From Warburgia ugandensis (taxonomy: Eukaryota > Streptophyta > Magnoliopsida > Canellales > Canellaceae), in NCBI GenBank assembly GCA_035236585.1, contig CP141133.1, forward strand, positions 45,959,729-46,023,728: a DNA stretch of 64,000 nt. The letters run 5' to 3'. Numbering within the stretch: the first letter of the stretch is position 1; each line of letters opens with the position of its first letter. The notes beneath the pieces were generated by a model. It worked only from the letters and a program-made list of their open reading frames with translations, had not been told where the DNA came from and did not search any database. This document shows positions 24,185 to 36,920 of the stretch, in pieces. Position numbers and translations under genes: made by a program.

Positions 24185-25244
24185 ATGCCTAGAAAGAAAG
24201 TAAGCGATGCTCCAAGACCTGAGGCCCCACCAGTAGACTCCATTGGGTCGGGCAATGGGATGGCTGAATTATTCCAGTGATTCCTACAACATATGGAACA
24301 ATACATGAGTAATCAACAAACCCAAACCCACACGAGATCCTTCCCCTAATAAAGCGATAGATAGGACTGAGGCTCAATTAGAAAAGTTTCAGAAATTAGC
24401 TCCCTCATTCCCATGGCCATGTTTGCGTTTAGGGGAGAGGTTACCTTTTGGTGGGAAACAGCAGAAAGGACTTATTTTGACCATCAAGAAACAATAGGAT
24501 GGGAAGAATTTAAAAAGGTCTTTAATGACAAATATTATCCTAAACATGTAAGAAAATAGAAGGAAAAAGAATTTATGGACTTAGGATAAGGAAACATGAC
24601 TGTCCAACAGTATGAAAATAAATTCATCAGCCTCCGAAGATTTGCACCACACGCTTGTGCTGATGAGGAAGACGCGGCGGAAAGATTTGTAGATGGGCTC
24701 AACCCAGGACTCAGGAACAGAGTTCTAGGTTTCCAACCTTCCACTGTAGCCAAAGCCGTAGAGATGGCCTCCTTATATGAAAAATATTATCAAAGGAATC
24801 AGGCGATAAAGGAAACTAAGAACACCAACACCATGAGAAATAAAGGAAAGAGACCATTTCAGTCATCTGGACCCAAGTCAACTTTCAAGAAGCCGTTTGA
24901 AAACAAAGGAAGAAGACCAGACTGGAAGACATGCCCTAGGTGTAAACGGAATCATTCAGGCAAACCATGTCCCACTTTCAACATCACTTGCTATACTTGT
25001 GGAGAATTAGGAAATCTTGCTAGGAATTGTCCTAAAAGGAATGTTGAAGAGCGTAAAGAAGATCAGGTTCGAAAGAGCCAAGGATGTGTCTTTGCCCTCA
25101 CTTCCAGTCAAGCCCAAGCTTCAAATGCAGTAGTTGAAGGTATTCTTTCTATCTATGATACACCTGCTAAAGTTCTATTCTATACAGGCTCCACTCATTC
25201 TTTCATATCCTGGGAGTTTGCATCAACCTTGGACATTATACCAA
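24185..25244 (+). pseudogene. Gag and first protease start of D, broken
   Basis: The ATG at 24185 opens MPRKKVSDAPRPEAPP, matching the start of gag A. In-frame stops follow (near 24277 and 24347). About 100 bases between the APSF and FRGEVTFW motifs are missing compared with gag A. From 24596 an open stretch of 217 codons gives the capsid C-terminal part (MTVQQYENKFISLRRFAPHA, GFQPSTVAKAVEMASLYEKY), a basic linker, and a zinc knuckle (24989-25030) read CYTCGELGNLARNC, in which the zinc-ligand His is Asn. A protease-type motif follows as FYTGSTHSF at 25178, with the catalytic Asp changed to Tyr. The frame ends where the 406-base duplication begins. Confidence 0.9.
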
Positions 25245-25650
25245 AATAAAGGAAAGAGACCATTTCAGTCATCTAGACCCAGGCCACCTTTTAAGAAGCC
25301 GTTTGAAAACAAAGGAAGAAGACCAAATTGGAAGACATGCCTTAGGTGTAACAGGAATCATTCAGGCAAACCATGTCCCACTTTCAACATCACTTGCTAT
25401 ACTTCTGGAGAATTAGGACATCTTGTTAGGAATTGTCCTAAAAGGAAAGTTGAAGAGCGTAAAGAAGATCAGGTTCCAAAGAGCCAAGGACGTGTCTTTG
25501 CCCTCACTTCCAGTCAAGCCCAAGCTTCAAATGCAGTAGTTGAAGGTATTCTTTCTATCTATGATACACCTGCTAAAGTTCTATTCGATACAGGCTCCAC
25601 TCATTCTTTCATATCCCGGGGGTTTGCATCAACCTTGGACATTATACCAC
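24839..25650 (+). repeat. 406-base tandem duplication across gag/protease of D
   Basis: Copy 1 starts with AATAAAGGAAAGAGACC at 24839 and copy 2 with the same word at 25245. Each copy contains the linker, zinc knuckle and protease active site. Because 406 is not a multiple of three, copy 2 is in another frame. The copies differ at several sites: copy 1 has an Asn for the knuckle His and a Tyr for the protease Asp; copy 2 has a Ser for the second knuckle Cys but an intact DTGS. Confidence 0.92.
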
Positions 25651-28600
25651 AGGACCTGGACTTCACTCTAGAAGTCATGACTCCTGTAGGCCAACAGGCA
25701 CTTCCCACCTATTCTTATCTCCAGAATGTTCCTGTTTTGGTCAAAGATCATTTGCTACATGCCAATCTTATTCATTAGATATGAATGACTTCGATGCCAT
25801 CCTAGGTATGGACTAGCTAGCCCTTCATCGAGCCTTTGTTGATTGCCGCCAGAAACGTGTCACTTTTACCCTACCTAATGGAGACACTTTCACCCTCCAA
25901 GGAAGAAAGGATTATTCTAGAACGTATGTTATTTCTGCCATGAAAGCAGTTAAGCACATTACTCAGGGATGTCCCTTCTTCTTGGCCAAGATTGAATTTG
26001 TCGAGAGTCCCCAACCAAAGCTAGAGGATGTCAAGGTAGTCCATGAATTTCCTGATGTATTCCCTAAGGACTTACCAGGTCCAGCCCCACCAAGAGAAAT
26101 TGAGTTTACCATTGACCTTATACCCGGTACTTCCCCTATTTCCAAAGCTCCTTACCGAATGGCTCCTACAAAACTAAAAGAATTGAAGACACAGTTACAG
26201 GAACTACTTGACAAAGGGTTCATACAACCTAGCGTATCTCTGTGGGGAGCTCCAGTCCTTTTTGATAAGAAAAAGGATGGCTCCATGAGATTGTGCGTAG
26301 ACTATCAGATGCTAAATAGGGTCACCATTAAGAATAAGTACCCCCTTCCCCAAATTGATGATCTTTTCTATTAACTTCAGTCAGCCAGAGTCTTCTCTAA
26401 GATTGATCTACGGTTCAGCTACCATCAACTTCGAGTTAGAGAAGAAGATATTCCCAAGACAACCTTCAGGACTCGATACGGCCATTATGAATTCAGAGTG
26501 ATGTCCTTTGGTTTAACTCATGCTCCAGCTACGTTTATGGACCTCATGAATAGGGTGTTCAAGGAGTACTTAGACAAATTCATCATAGTGTTTGTGGATG
26601 ATATCTTGATATATTCAGAAACTCCTGAAGACCATAAGGAACATCTAAGGATAACATTAAGCACCCTACGAGCACACAAGTTATTTGCAAAATTCAGTAA
26701 GTGCGAGTTTTGGCTGGAAAAGGTTAATTTCTTAGGACACATTATTTCTCAAGATGGCATAGCAGTCGACCCCGCTAAAGTTGAATCAGCACTAAAATGG
26801 GAAAGACCAAAGACAGTCACAGAAATAAGAAGCTTCTTAGGACTTGTCGGATATTACAGGAGATTCATCGAGGGTTTTTCACTAATTTCTTTACCTTTAA
26901 CTAAGCTGACCAAGAAAGACACAAGATTTGAATGGACTGATAAATGTGAGGAAAGCTTCCAGGAACTAAAGAGAAGGTTAACTACAGCACTTGTCCTTAC
27001 CTTACCTTTAGGTAGTGGCGGATTTGAGATATACAGCGATGCCTCGCAACAAGGACTAGGCTGCATACTTATGCAACATGGGAAGGTAATTGCTTATGCT
27101 TCTCAGCAACTCAAGAAGCATGAAGTCAGTTACCTGACCCATGACTTGGAATTAGCGGCCATAGTCTTTGCCTTGTGAATCTGGAGACATTATCTATATG
27201 GGGAAAAGTTTGAAGTTTTCACAGATCATAAGAGTCTTAAATATATCTTTTCCCAACAAGACTTAAACATGCGACAAAGAAGATAGATGGAATACTTAAA
27301 ACACTATGACTTCTCCATTCATTATCACCCTAGAAAAGCTAATGTGGTAGCTGATGCATTGAGTAGAAAAACCTAAGGGATGTGTGCAAGTTTATTTACT
27401 AAGAGATGGAAGCTATTACAAGAAGTAATAACGTGGAAACCAGACATAAGTAAGTGCAAGATCATTATGGCAGGTCTAATGATAAAGTCGGCTGTTAATG
27501 AAAAGGTTAAGCAAGCACAGCAAGGGGATCCGGACATACAAGCTTTAATAGGAAAATCAGGGTTTACTAAAGGGGAAGATGGTAGTGTTTACATGCAAGG
27601 AAGATTAGTGGTACCGACTAATGAAGAATTAAGACAAGAAATCTTAAAAGAGTCTCATGAGTCTAAGTATATACACCCGGGAGGAACTAAGATGTATCAA
27701 AACTTAAAGAGACAATATTGGTGGGATGGTATGAAAAGAGACATAGGGTAATTTGTGGCAAAGTGTCTAACATGTCAACAAGTAAAGGCCGAACATCAAA
27801 GACCTACGGGATTGTTACAACCCCTTGAGTTACCCGAATGGAAATGGGATCATATTACCATGGACTTCATCGTAGGGTTACCCAGGACCTCTAAGGGTCA
27901 TGACATGATCTGGGTAATTGTTGATCGATTGATTAAGACAGCCCATTTCCTTCCTATACACCATACCCAACCCACTAATAGCCTATCTCGGCTATACATC
28001 AAAGAGATAGTGAGTTTACATGGCATACCCCTTAGTACCACTTCAAATAGGGATAGCTGCTTCACTTCACAACTCTGGAAGTCTGTCCAAAAATCCTTAG
28101 GATCTTCCTTGAACTTTAGCACAACCTTCCATCCACAGACCGATGGACAGTCAGAGCGCACGATCCAGATAGTTGAAGATATGCTATGAGCTTGTGCCCT
28201 CGATTGCAAGCAGAGCTGGGATGAAAACCTGCCGCTAGTGGAGTTCGTGTACAACAACAGGTTTCAGTCGAGCATTGGCATGGCTCCGTACGAGGCGTTC
28301 TATGGGAGACCCTGTCGATCACCCACCAGTTGGAGTGAAGTTGGAGAGTCTAGGGTGCTATAGTCCGAGCTGGTGGAGCAATGTGCTGAGAAGGTCAAAC
28401 TCATAAAGAAACACCTCCTCATAGCTCAAAGCCTGCAAAAGAGCTATGCTGATCAAAGGAGGAGACCATTAGAATTCGACATAGGAGAGCACGTTTTCCT
28501 GAAGATATCTCCCACTAAAGGAGTTATGTAGTTTGGTATCAAAGGCAAGCTTAGTTCGTGTTACATAGGACCTTTTTGAAATCCTGGAGAAAGTGGGAAA

Positions 28601-28898
28601 AGTGGCCTACAGGATCGCACTACCCCCTCAGCTATCTAAAGTGCATAACGTATTCCATATATCTATGCTAAGGAGGTACGTGCCTGACCCTGCTCATGTC
28701 ATCACCCAGGTACCCATGGCGTTGACAGAGGATCTAAAGCTAGAGACGAGACCAATTGAGATTCTAGATCGTAAGAGTAAGAAGCTGCGGAACAAAGACT
28801 TACACTTAGTTAAAGTTTTGTGGAGAAATACACACATGGAAGAAGAAACTTGGGAATTAGAGTCAGAAATGTGAGAAAAGTACCCCGAGATCTTTTGA
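25245..28898 (+). pseudogene. Pol of D: protease, RT, RNase H, integrase, chromodomain
   Basis: Polyprotein remnant in the chromovirus order. Protease FDTGSTHSF at 25584 lies in the second duplicate. RT runs from about 26040 to 26760, with GAPVLF, RLCVDY and an intact FVDD active site at 26591-26602. RNase H follows (YSDAS near 27030, TDHKSL near 27225, ADALSRK near 27350). The integrase zinc finger has HESKYIH and CLTC. The catalytic core keeps Asp in TMDF and Glu in DGQSERT, but SDRD is SNRD, losing one catalytic Asp. The C-terminal part has a VHNVFHISMLRRYVPDP motif and a chromodomain-like VLWRNTHMEEETWE ending near 28898. Stops (for example 26372, 27176, 27284, 27374, 27749, 28187), a frameshift at about 28573 and broken frames at 25779-25940 make it inactive. 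Confidence 0.92.
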
Positions 28899-28934
28899 TT
28901 GTATATATTGTAGAATTTTGGGGGCAAAATTTCC

Positions 28935-28949
28935 CTAAGGGGGTAAGAA
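28935..28949 (+). other. Polypurine tract of D
   Basis: CTAAGGGGGTAAGAA directly before the 3' LTR start; it would prime plus-strand DNA synthesis. Confidence 0.85.
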
Positions 28950-31628
28950 TGTAATGACTCCACTTTTGTAACCTTGAAATCCCATGTTGGTAATGAAAAG
29001 TTCACTTTTTGAGATAAGGGTATTTTGGTCATTTCACTGTTCACCCTGACTAGACCCAAAAATTTGGTCCTTATAATGGTACCCTTAGGTGCATCTTAGA
29101 AAAAGGAATCCAACAAGACCAGAATCACCAAAAACGGAGTTAAAATGAGCAAGTTATGGCCCTTTGAAGTTCAAGGGCAAATTTGTAATTAAATTTAAAA
29201 TGAATTGGCCTGAGAAAATAGGGACCCGTTTTGACACGGGCCCCTTCTTCCCAAACATACTGCATCACCGACATTCTAGAATGTCAGTGTGCAGGGGAGA
29301 AACCATCGCCATTTTGGAGGTTTCCCCACCGCCATGGACGTGGAAACCCCCTCCAGAACCCACCTTAAGCTCTATAAATAGAGCTCTTGGGCGCCTCCAA
29401 TGGCAGCCCAAAATCCTGGGAAAAACCAGTTGTGGAGTTGTAGGCAAGAGGAGAAATTATGAAAAATACCAAGCCACGAATCAGGTACACCTTAAACAAC
29501 TCCAAACCCATCTCCCCCTCAGTCTTAGGTTGAATGTCCCTAAGTTTTTGCATGAGAAACCATGCAAAACGAGGCTCTAAGGAGCCACAACAGACCTAGG
29601 GCAGGTGCCTGGGGTGTTCTAGTTCTATAGGGCCAAACCAGGGCGTCCCGAGGATGCCCAAGTCACCCCAGAACCAAAATGCACCTAGTGCATTAAAGGG
29701 AAATTGACAGGCGCGTCAGTGGATGCGCCCACAAACAAGAAAAGCAGCGAAGGCCCAGTGCATCGGCGGACACGCCCTGTGGGGCGTGCACCGCTAACGT
29801 AGGACACGTTAACAACCTGGGCGCTCACCTCGTGTGGGCCTGCGATGGTGACGTCGAGCGTTCTGCATAAGCAAAATGCATAGCCTGATGACGCTCAAGA
29901 GCGTGCGATCGCACATGCGGGCCAGTCGCTGCTCGGCCGGCACGCAGGTGCGTCCCGAGAGAGATGATGCAGGGCTTGTTTTAGGCCTTCTATGTATTCT
30001 TAACACAAAAATACCCATAACTTGAGTTCTAGGACTCTGATTGAGGCTCCACGAGAGGCGTTGTGTCCATATCGACGGCTCAGACACACCCAAATCATAA
30101 AATACCTAATCAAGCCCCTATCTAAGGCTTTCCATGACCCTTAAACCATGATATTGGCGCGGGGCCACTAAACCTTTGCAAACTTGACTATACCAAGTGC
30201 CAGTTAGGGACCTTAGGAGGACCTTAGGCATGGGAATGAACCCTTAATGCCTAAGTAGTGAGGTAAATTATTCTAGAACCTATAGAAATAGGCCAAGCTA
30301 ATATTTTTCCCTAAACCATGTCCAGGAACGTACGAGGACAAGGGGACTAGCGTGCTCAAACCAGGTAGGTGTCCTATCACTACTAGACTTTCAGAAAGAA
30401 CCCATGATGGTTTGAGAATGCATGTTTTGAGTCATGGTTTCTTTTCTAATGCACATTTTAAGTTTTTAAGTTACATGTCCTGTCTTTATGTGTATATCAT
30501 ATAAACTTATGTTACATCCTTATGCACATGACCTGTTCAGCATAGATTGATTTCATAAATGAACTTAGCATGCATATGAAAAATACATTGCACATATATT
30601 GCCAAGACATGTGTTACATGCATATACAAGTTTTGAAAAAGGATTCTTGTCTGCATGATATAGGCATAGACAAGTTTTGAAAAAAAAAAAGGTTCTTGCC
30701 TGCTTGATAGTATATGATTTGTGCTAGTAAGCTTGTGGGCGCTATGCTGAGAGGTTCAGGGTGGCCTCCCAGCCTCTACCACTATAGGTGGAAAGGGTAT
30801 CATGCCAAAAAGGCTTGTCCTCACTTCGATTGCTGTGGTAAACGAGGACTACCACTGGAGGTGTCATGGCACCCGTCGAAGAGTCATATGCCCCGTGGAG
30901 GCTATGACCAAGAGTCCCTAGGTACCCAGGGACCACACGGCGCTGAGGTCGTGGGCATAGTGTGCCCTATGTTTTTGAGGATTTACTTGCATGCATATGG
31001 CATGACATGAGTATGGTCGACTATAGATCTATGAGTTGGATTCAGTTGAGCATCTTATGCATATCATAGTATATGTTTAGGATATCTATATTACTTTTGA
31101 CTTGGATAATGCAATTCTTTAAGTCGTCAATATTCTATTTTGACAACGGCTTTTAATATCTATATTGAACATGCGTTTCCAAACATGCACATGGTTTAAA
31201 GAACATATGGTTTAAAACATAGCATGCATTGTAAAACTAGTAGTGATAGACTCCTACTGAGGATAGTGTATACTCACCCAATCCTTAATATTTTTTGGAT
31301 ACAAGTAAACACTTAAGGACAGGATACACCTGTGACAGAGAACATCCAAATTAAGTACAAGTAAGTAAACCCCTACCTTATCTTTTAGTTAATGTTACTT
31401 GATTGTAGTTACTCTTTGTAGCTGGGGCTGTGACTAACACTTTCTTGAGAATAGAGTTGATTTAAAACTATGCCATGGCTATATGATTTGAAAATGTGTT
31501 TTGACACTCAGGGTTTTATACGAAAGATTGCTTTCCAAAACAAAAGATTTTCATGCATTTCATATTTCTAAAGCAAGAGATCTCGCCTTTTTATGAAATT
31601 TGCATCATATGAAACCCAGGTCGTCACA
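28950..31628 (+). repeat. 3' LTR of element D
   Basis: TGTAATGACTC to GGTCGTCACA, 2.68 kb. It carries the same landmarks as the 5' LTR: TATA at 29373, GC-rich block about 29640-29960, donor-like GT at 30365, structured module about 30730-30965 and hairpin region 31259-31275 (GAGGATA/TATACTC, one mismatch). The two LTRs differ by many CpG-type changes, so the insertion is not recent. Confidence 0.93.
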
Positions 31629-31633
31629 ATGAA
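31629..31633. repeat. Target site duplication ATGAA, right copy of D
   Basis: Identical to 21350-21354. Confidence 0.9.
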
Positions 31634-32289
31634 TGAATTCTTTTATTATGATGGATGTTGGAATGTGATGAGACAGAGTCTCAGAAAGATATTATGCACG
31701 TATGAATTATTTATCATGTGTATCGCAATCACATGCTTTAAATGTGTATGTCTAAAAAATAGAGGAGACTCTGCCAAAATTTTGTTAGAAATGTGATAGT
31801 TGAATTCTAAAAGATAGGCAGTTTCCTAATGTTAGGATTGATTAAATATGTGCAGAAGAGATTTAATTTAAGTTGAGAGATGTATAGTCACTCTTTGAAG
31901 CTATTATAAAGACAAAAAGGGATGAGAAAATAGAAAAGTTGAGTTGGAGATAAAGATTATGTGTTCTAAGAATGATTGTTTTGATGGATTATTAAGTGAA
32001 GGCTGAGTATCAGAGTATGTAGCGAAAGTGATCCTTATTGCTTATTGGAAATAGAAAAGCTGCCACTATTAAGTGACATAATATGTACTTTAAGTTGAAA
32101 ATCCATTATATTTTTAGGATTGATGTTTTGTTGAAGTAATTATATGACTTTAAATTTACAATGAGATGAGACTATTATTAGAGTTGTTGGAAAGATATCA
32201 TGAAAAGAATTTTGAAGATGAAATTCTCTAAGGCGGGAAGAATGTAATGACCCTAAAAATTTCAAAGATGAAATTCTCTGAGGGAAGAT
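31634..32289 (+). other. Interior and polypurine tract of old element E
   Basis: No usable reading frame. It shares the ATCAGAGTA..TAGCGAAAGTG word with the 3' interior of element B (near 39910-39935) and ends in a polypurine-like GAGGGAAGAT before the LTR. A second polypurine-plus-LTR-start word (AAGGCGGGAAGAATGTAATGA at about 32230-32250) lies 47 bases upstream, as if this junction were duplicated. E appears to be a non-coding, proxy-mobilised gypsy derivative. Confidence 0.6.
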
Positions 32290-33653
32290 TGTAACAACCT
32301 CAAAATTTTACTATTTCATGATTTAGGTATGAGTTTTCTAGGAGGATAAATTTTTATGGGATTAGAATCAGGAACTAAAACATACATAATTGGTTTGTAC
32401 TCAGAAAATGGAATCCAATGACCCAAAGAACGCTAAAAATGGAGTCTAAATGAGGAAATTATGGGACTTCAAAGTCAGGGCTATTTTGGCAATTAAAAGT
32501 TAAAAAACTATGAACATAGATTTGAAAATATCAAATATGGACTCTACTCATTGATATGAATCCAACGACACTAAGTTTGTTGAAATTGGAGATTGGAAGA
32601 ATAAATGGTAAAGGGACATCAGAAAACTCATCATGAGTGGAGGTCACACACATGTGACTGAAATGATGATGTTTCATAAGGAAAAAACATCATTAACTCA
32701 AACTAAATTAAAAGGAAAAAGAAATAGTTTATAATAACAAAAAGGAGGGGCCATATTTGATATTAGCACGCCCAATTTAAGTGATTTACCAAAAGAATAT
32801 GATCAGTTCTTCATCTGTGAAACCTGACAGAACCCAATGGGGAAGAAGAAGAAGAAGAAGAGAAAGGTGGAGAAGGGAGAGAGAGGAGAAGGAGAAGGAG
32901 AAGAGAGGAAAGGAAGGGAAATGGGTCACCTGCATGTCGGAGAAGTGTAGGCCCACTTGAGAAGAAGAAGAAAAGGGGATTTTTGGGGGGTTTTCATCGT
33001 AAAAAAAGGAAGGCCATGCCAGGAAAAATGGTGGCTTGGATGGTTAATCCGGCCAGCCATTTCACTTTGCAATAGGTGGCGATGAAAAGCCCTTTGATCT
33101 CGTCGCAATCAGAGAAAAAGGGGGGATTTTCAGCTTCCAAAAATTTTAGGCCATCGTAGGAGATTACTGGAGCTCGGATCCTTGATCCGAGTCGATCATC
33201 TTCCATGGATGGCATAAGAGAATATGAACCCCATGACTATGATGAGATCTGGGATGATTTAGGTTGTCAATTGAGGGGGGAAACTACTCTACGAAGAGAT
33301 CGGCGAGGTTTCACTTGAAATTAATATCAATTCTGCTCAACCAAGGGTGGAGAAGCATAGAAACACACTTTGAAGGGAAGATATGTGAAACCCTAATTCT
33401 GATTTGATGTATTCTGTTAAATCCATTTGATTTTACGATAGATCTAGATTTAAGGATGATCTAACTGTCCATTTCTTAATCCAAACCTAGGAATAGGTAA
33501 ATAAGTGCTTGATAAAGCCTAAATTTTATTGAGATCATTGATCTAGGCCAGAAACTAATCAGACAATCTAAGTTGTCCGATTGGGTACTATTCACATAGT
33601 AATTTTGCTGTGTTTGATCCATGATCAGACACCACGAATGAATCCTACGACCT
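32290..33653 (+). repeat. 3' LTR of element E, first part
   Basis: Starts TGTAACAACCTC right after a polypurine tract and shares the usual ATGGAATCCAA..CCAAAGAACGC and GAAATTATGGGACTTCAAAG order of the LTRs here. It is interrupted at 33653/33654 by element A and resumes at 62069. Confidence 0.75.
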
Positions 33654-35118
33654 TGTAATGACCCAAATTTTTGGAGACATTTTGTATAAAGAACAACCAT
33701 GATATTGCTATTTGCCAACGATATTGTAATTTGTCTATTTTGGGAATGAATATATGTTTATTATATGATTAATGGTCTTAATAGGTGGTTGGATGTTTTA
33801 TCTTAATTCAAATAGAAAACTTAGGAATTTGTGAAGAAAATCATTTTCACTAGATTCTACACTCAAAATGGAATCCAACGCCTCAAAGAACACTGAAAAG
33901 GGAGCTCGTATGAAGAAGTTATAAGCGTTTGAAGATTGAGGGTATTTTTATAAATTGTACCTGAAAACGAAAAAGACGAAAAATGCAAGGGGTCATTTTG
34001 AGAATGGCACCCCCGTCTTCTTCCTCCTCCAGCCACATTTCCCGATTTTTCTAGAACTTCCAACACCGCCTCTGTAAGGCGGTGCCAGAAGAAATGGCGG
34101 CACCACCATAAGGCGAGCATCGCCTTAGCATGGCTATAAATCCTGATTCTCCCCTCCTCCTCAACCATCCTTTTCTCCCTCTCCTTCTAATTTTCTCTGG
34201 ATATCCTCACCCAAAAAATTTTGGCAGGCTAGGGTTTAGTGTAGGAAGGGGGGCCACACCAACTGGAAGAGGCACCATTACGGGCTGCCAGGTGAGTTCC
34301 CACTTTTTCCTTGTTTTTCCCCTTCTTTCTCTCCCAGATCCATGCCGGATATGGGTGTTTTCCAACTAAAAATCACCAGGGAAAAACCCCAGGCATGATG
34401 GGTCTCCTAACCCATCAAACCAGATAGTCCTGGGGATGCTTGGGCGTGACGTGCGCCCAAGAACACTCTCCTGGAGGCTGTCCTTGCGTGCGGGTGGAAA
34501 TCAGCTCAACCAGGATGCACGGAGCGTCTGCATTAGGGACGTGTCTACAGGACATCTCCTAGGACACACACTGTAGCACGCCCCTTAGGCATTCACCCGG
34601 GTGGAACCACGGTCGCAGCTTGACCGGGACGCACAGGCATCCTAGGAACCATGACGCATGAGCCTATAGGGATGATCTTGGTTCATCCGTGACCTTGCAA
34701 CACTAAAAAGACAATTACAGGAGCTGTAGGACTCCGATTAACAATCTGAAAGAACCATTGCGTCAATAATTTCAACGTGGACCTAATGATACACTAAAAA
34801 TTTAGGATCAAGAGATTAGATCAATCCAAGAATGTCATAAAGTGACCCCTAGAAGCCTACAAATCATATAGATCTAACCTTTGCCCTGTAAGACCTAGAA
34901 ATAACGTCTGGATCTTATGTTTGAACGTCATTTAGGACTTTACCAAGGTATTGACTTGAATTAAAGATAGGCACGAGCTCAGAAACAATGCTCGAGGTAG
35001 GTAGTCTGATACTAGGTTTTTCAAAATGCATCCCAAACTCTATTTAATTTACCTATTTTTATTACTGTATCTAGTATGTGTTTTAAACCATGCTGTTCTT
35101 ATACAAGTATGTGGGACC
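33654..35118 (+). repeat. 5' LTR of A, first part
   Basis: TGTAATGACCCAAATTTTTGG matches the 3' LTR of A from 59368 on. It contains the inverted repeat CACCGCCT (34064-34071) and AGGCGGTG (34077-34084), a second hairpin AAGGCGA/TCGCCTT just before the TATA box at 34135, a CAG|GTGAGT string near 34290, a GC-rich block (34440-34660) and the donor-like AG|GTAGGT (GT at 34997). The match to LTR A ends after GGGACC at 35118, where truncated element B begins. Confidence 0.9.
34135..34141 (+). promoter_or_regulatory. TATA box of LTR A (5')
   Basis: GGCTATAAATCC; the same string is at 59848 in the 3' LTR. It lies a few bases after an AAGGCGA-GCA-TCGCCTT hairpin. Confidence 0.7.
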
Positions 35119-36904
35119 GTGCGATGATGCGCGTCATAGTGCGTCACTTGAGCATGCATGTACGCATGCAAAACGCGATCCTTGGCACGGCCTTTGGGCG
35201 CGCACGCATGTAAGGTGGTCGCGGTTCAACCAGGATACACGGGTGTCTTGGGAACTGGGGCACGCGGTAATGAGACTTTAAAGTTAGGATTAGAGGATAA
35301 ATTACAGAGTTTAACTATTGGAAAGTAGATCCACACCATAGGATCTAACCTGACGAATGAATTAGGCAAGGACCATGGACCCAATAGGCAGATCTAGCGA
35401 TCTAATGTCTAAATAGATTGAAATTAATAAGGACTCCTTGTATCCATTCATACCCAGGAGTTTATAAATGAGACCCAGGGATGGGTTAAAGTGAGAAAGG
35501 ATGCGACTCCAGGAGACTTTGAGGTAGGTGCTCTATCGTTACTAAACTTTGAAAAAGAGCCATGATTGTTTTGAATGCATGTTTTAAGTATGAGTATATG
35601 ACTTGTTTAGCATGACTTATTTTATGACTCGTTTAGCATATAAATGAATTCAGCATGCATATGATAAATACATTATGCATAGACATGTTTTACAAACTAT
35701 TGCATATATTGTATGATTTGTGAGCCTTGAGTTTTTGAAAGATTGCATGTGCTTGAGGGTTACCAAAAGATGCTCGAGTGCCCAAAAGACACTGGGTAGG
35801 TAGTTGTGAGGGCCAGCCAGTTGTGAGAGACCCAAAGAGGACAGGTTTTGAAAAACAGGTTTTTGCTTGATTGATCGCATATATTTCCAAGACATGTGCT
35901 ACATGCATAGAATGCATGATAAGTGTAGCCTTGGCCGATGAGGGCAGGCTGGTGAGGGCTGGCCGACGAGGGTGGGCCAGAGAGAGCTGACAGGCTTCTA
36001 GGCAGGGTTATGACTTTGAATGTGAGACTAGCATGAGTAGATTTTATGCATTGCATGCATGTTTTGCAACCGATTGTATAAATTTCATGATTTATGACGA
36101 ATATGTGTCATATGCCTCGTGGAGGCTATGACCGAGTGTCATCAGGTACCTAGGGGACCACACGACGGCGAGGTCGTGGGCATAGTTGGACCCTATGGTT
36201 TGATGATTTACTTGCATTGCATATGGCATGACATGAGGTTGGTCGACCATACCATACCAGATATCCATGAGTTGGATTCAGTTGAGCATCTTATGCATAT
36301 CATTATGTTTATGATATATGATACTTTCGACTTGGATTATGCTATTCTTTAAGTCGTTAGTATTTCAATTCGACAGTGGTTTTTAATATCACTATTGAAC
36401 GTGATTGTTCGAACATGCACATGTTTTTAAGAGCATATGATTTTAAACATAGCATGCATTGCAAAACTAGTAGTGATAGACTCCTACTGAGTATAGTATA
36501 TACTCACCCTATCCTTAACATTTTTCAGGATAGTTCCACTCACAAATAGAAGACGTCTCAGGAGATATTAGTGCTAGGAGCAAGTGAATAAACAAAGGAG
36601 ACAACTATACATGTGAGTAAACTCTCTACCCTTTGGACATGTATTTGTATTTATTTACAGTTGGATTGTGTGTTGTGACTGGATAGACCTGGGGAAAAAT
36701 ATTTACGATTTCTGAAGTTTTTCAAAACCTACTTTGGTGGTTGTGAAAGCAAATGACACTCAAGGTTTTCAAAATGAGTTTAAAACTAAAGATTTTCCGC
36801 TGCATTGCATGGTTTTTATAAAATGGTTTTCAAATAGGGATGCATCCCGCCTTAGAAATTAGATCTTGCATTTAAAAATGCATGGGAAAACTCGGGTCGT
36901 CACA
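35119..36904 (+). repeat. 5' LTR of B, truncated
   Basis: Matches 41056-42791 to the end GGGTCGTCACA. It keeps the donor-like AG|GTAGGT (GT at 35524), the outer pair TATGCCT (36111-36117) and GGGCATA (36178-36184), and the hairpin GAGTATA-GTA-TATACTC (36489-36505). The promoter half is missing. Confidence 0.9.
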
Positions 36905-36906
36905 GT

Positions 36907-36920
36907 CGGTATCAGAGCCC
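36907..36920 (+). other. Primer binding site of B
   Basis: CGGTATCAGAGCCC, two bases after the LTR end; one mismatch to the initiator-Met consensus TGGTATCAGAGC. Confidence 0.85.

Larger units (their letters stand above)
21355..31628 (+). mobile_element. Tekay/Del-type Ty3/gypsy element D, complete but dead
   Basis: 10.27 kb with 5' LTR, initiator-Met primer site, gag, protease, RT, RNase H, integrase, C-terminal chromodomain, polypurine tract and 3' LTR, flanked by ATGAA. The integrase-last pol order and chromodomain place it among the chromoviruses; long LTRs and the protein motifs fit Tekay/Del. Stops, frameshifts, a gag deletion and a 406-base internal duplication disable it. Confidence 0.93.

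Noticed and set aside
28593..28898. Chromodomain frame as a host chromatin gene
   Set aside because: It is in pol order directly after integrase and before the polypurine tract, so it is the C-terminus of the gypsy polyprotein.
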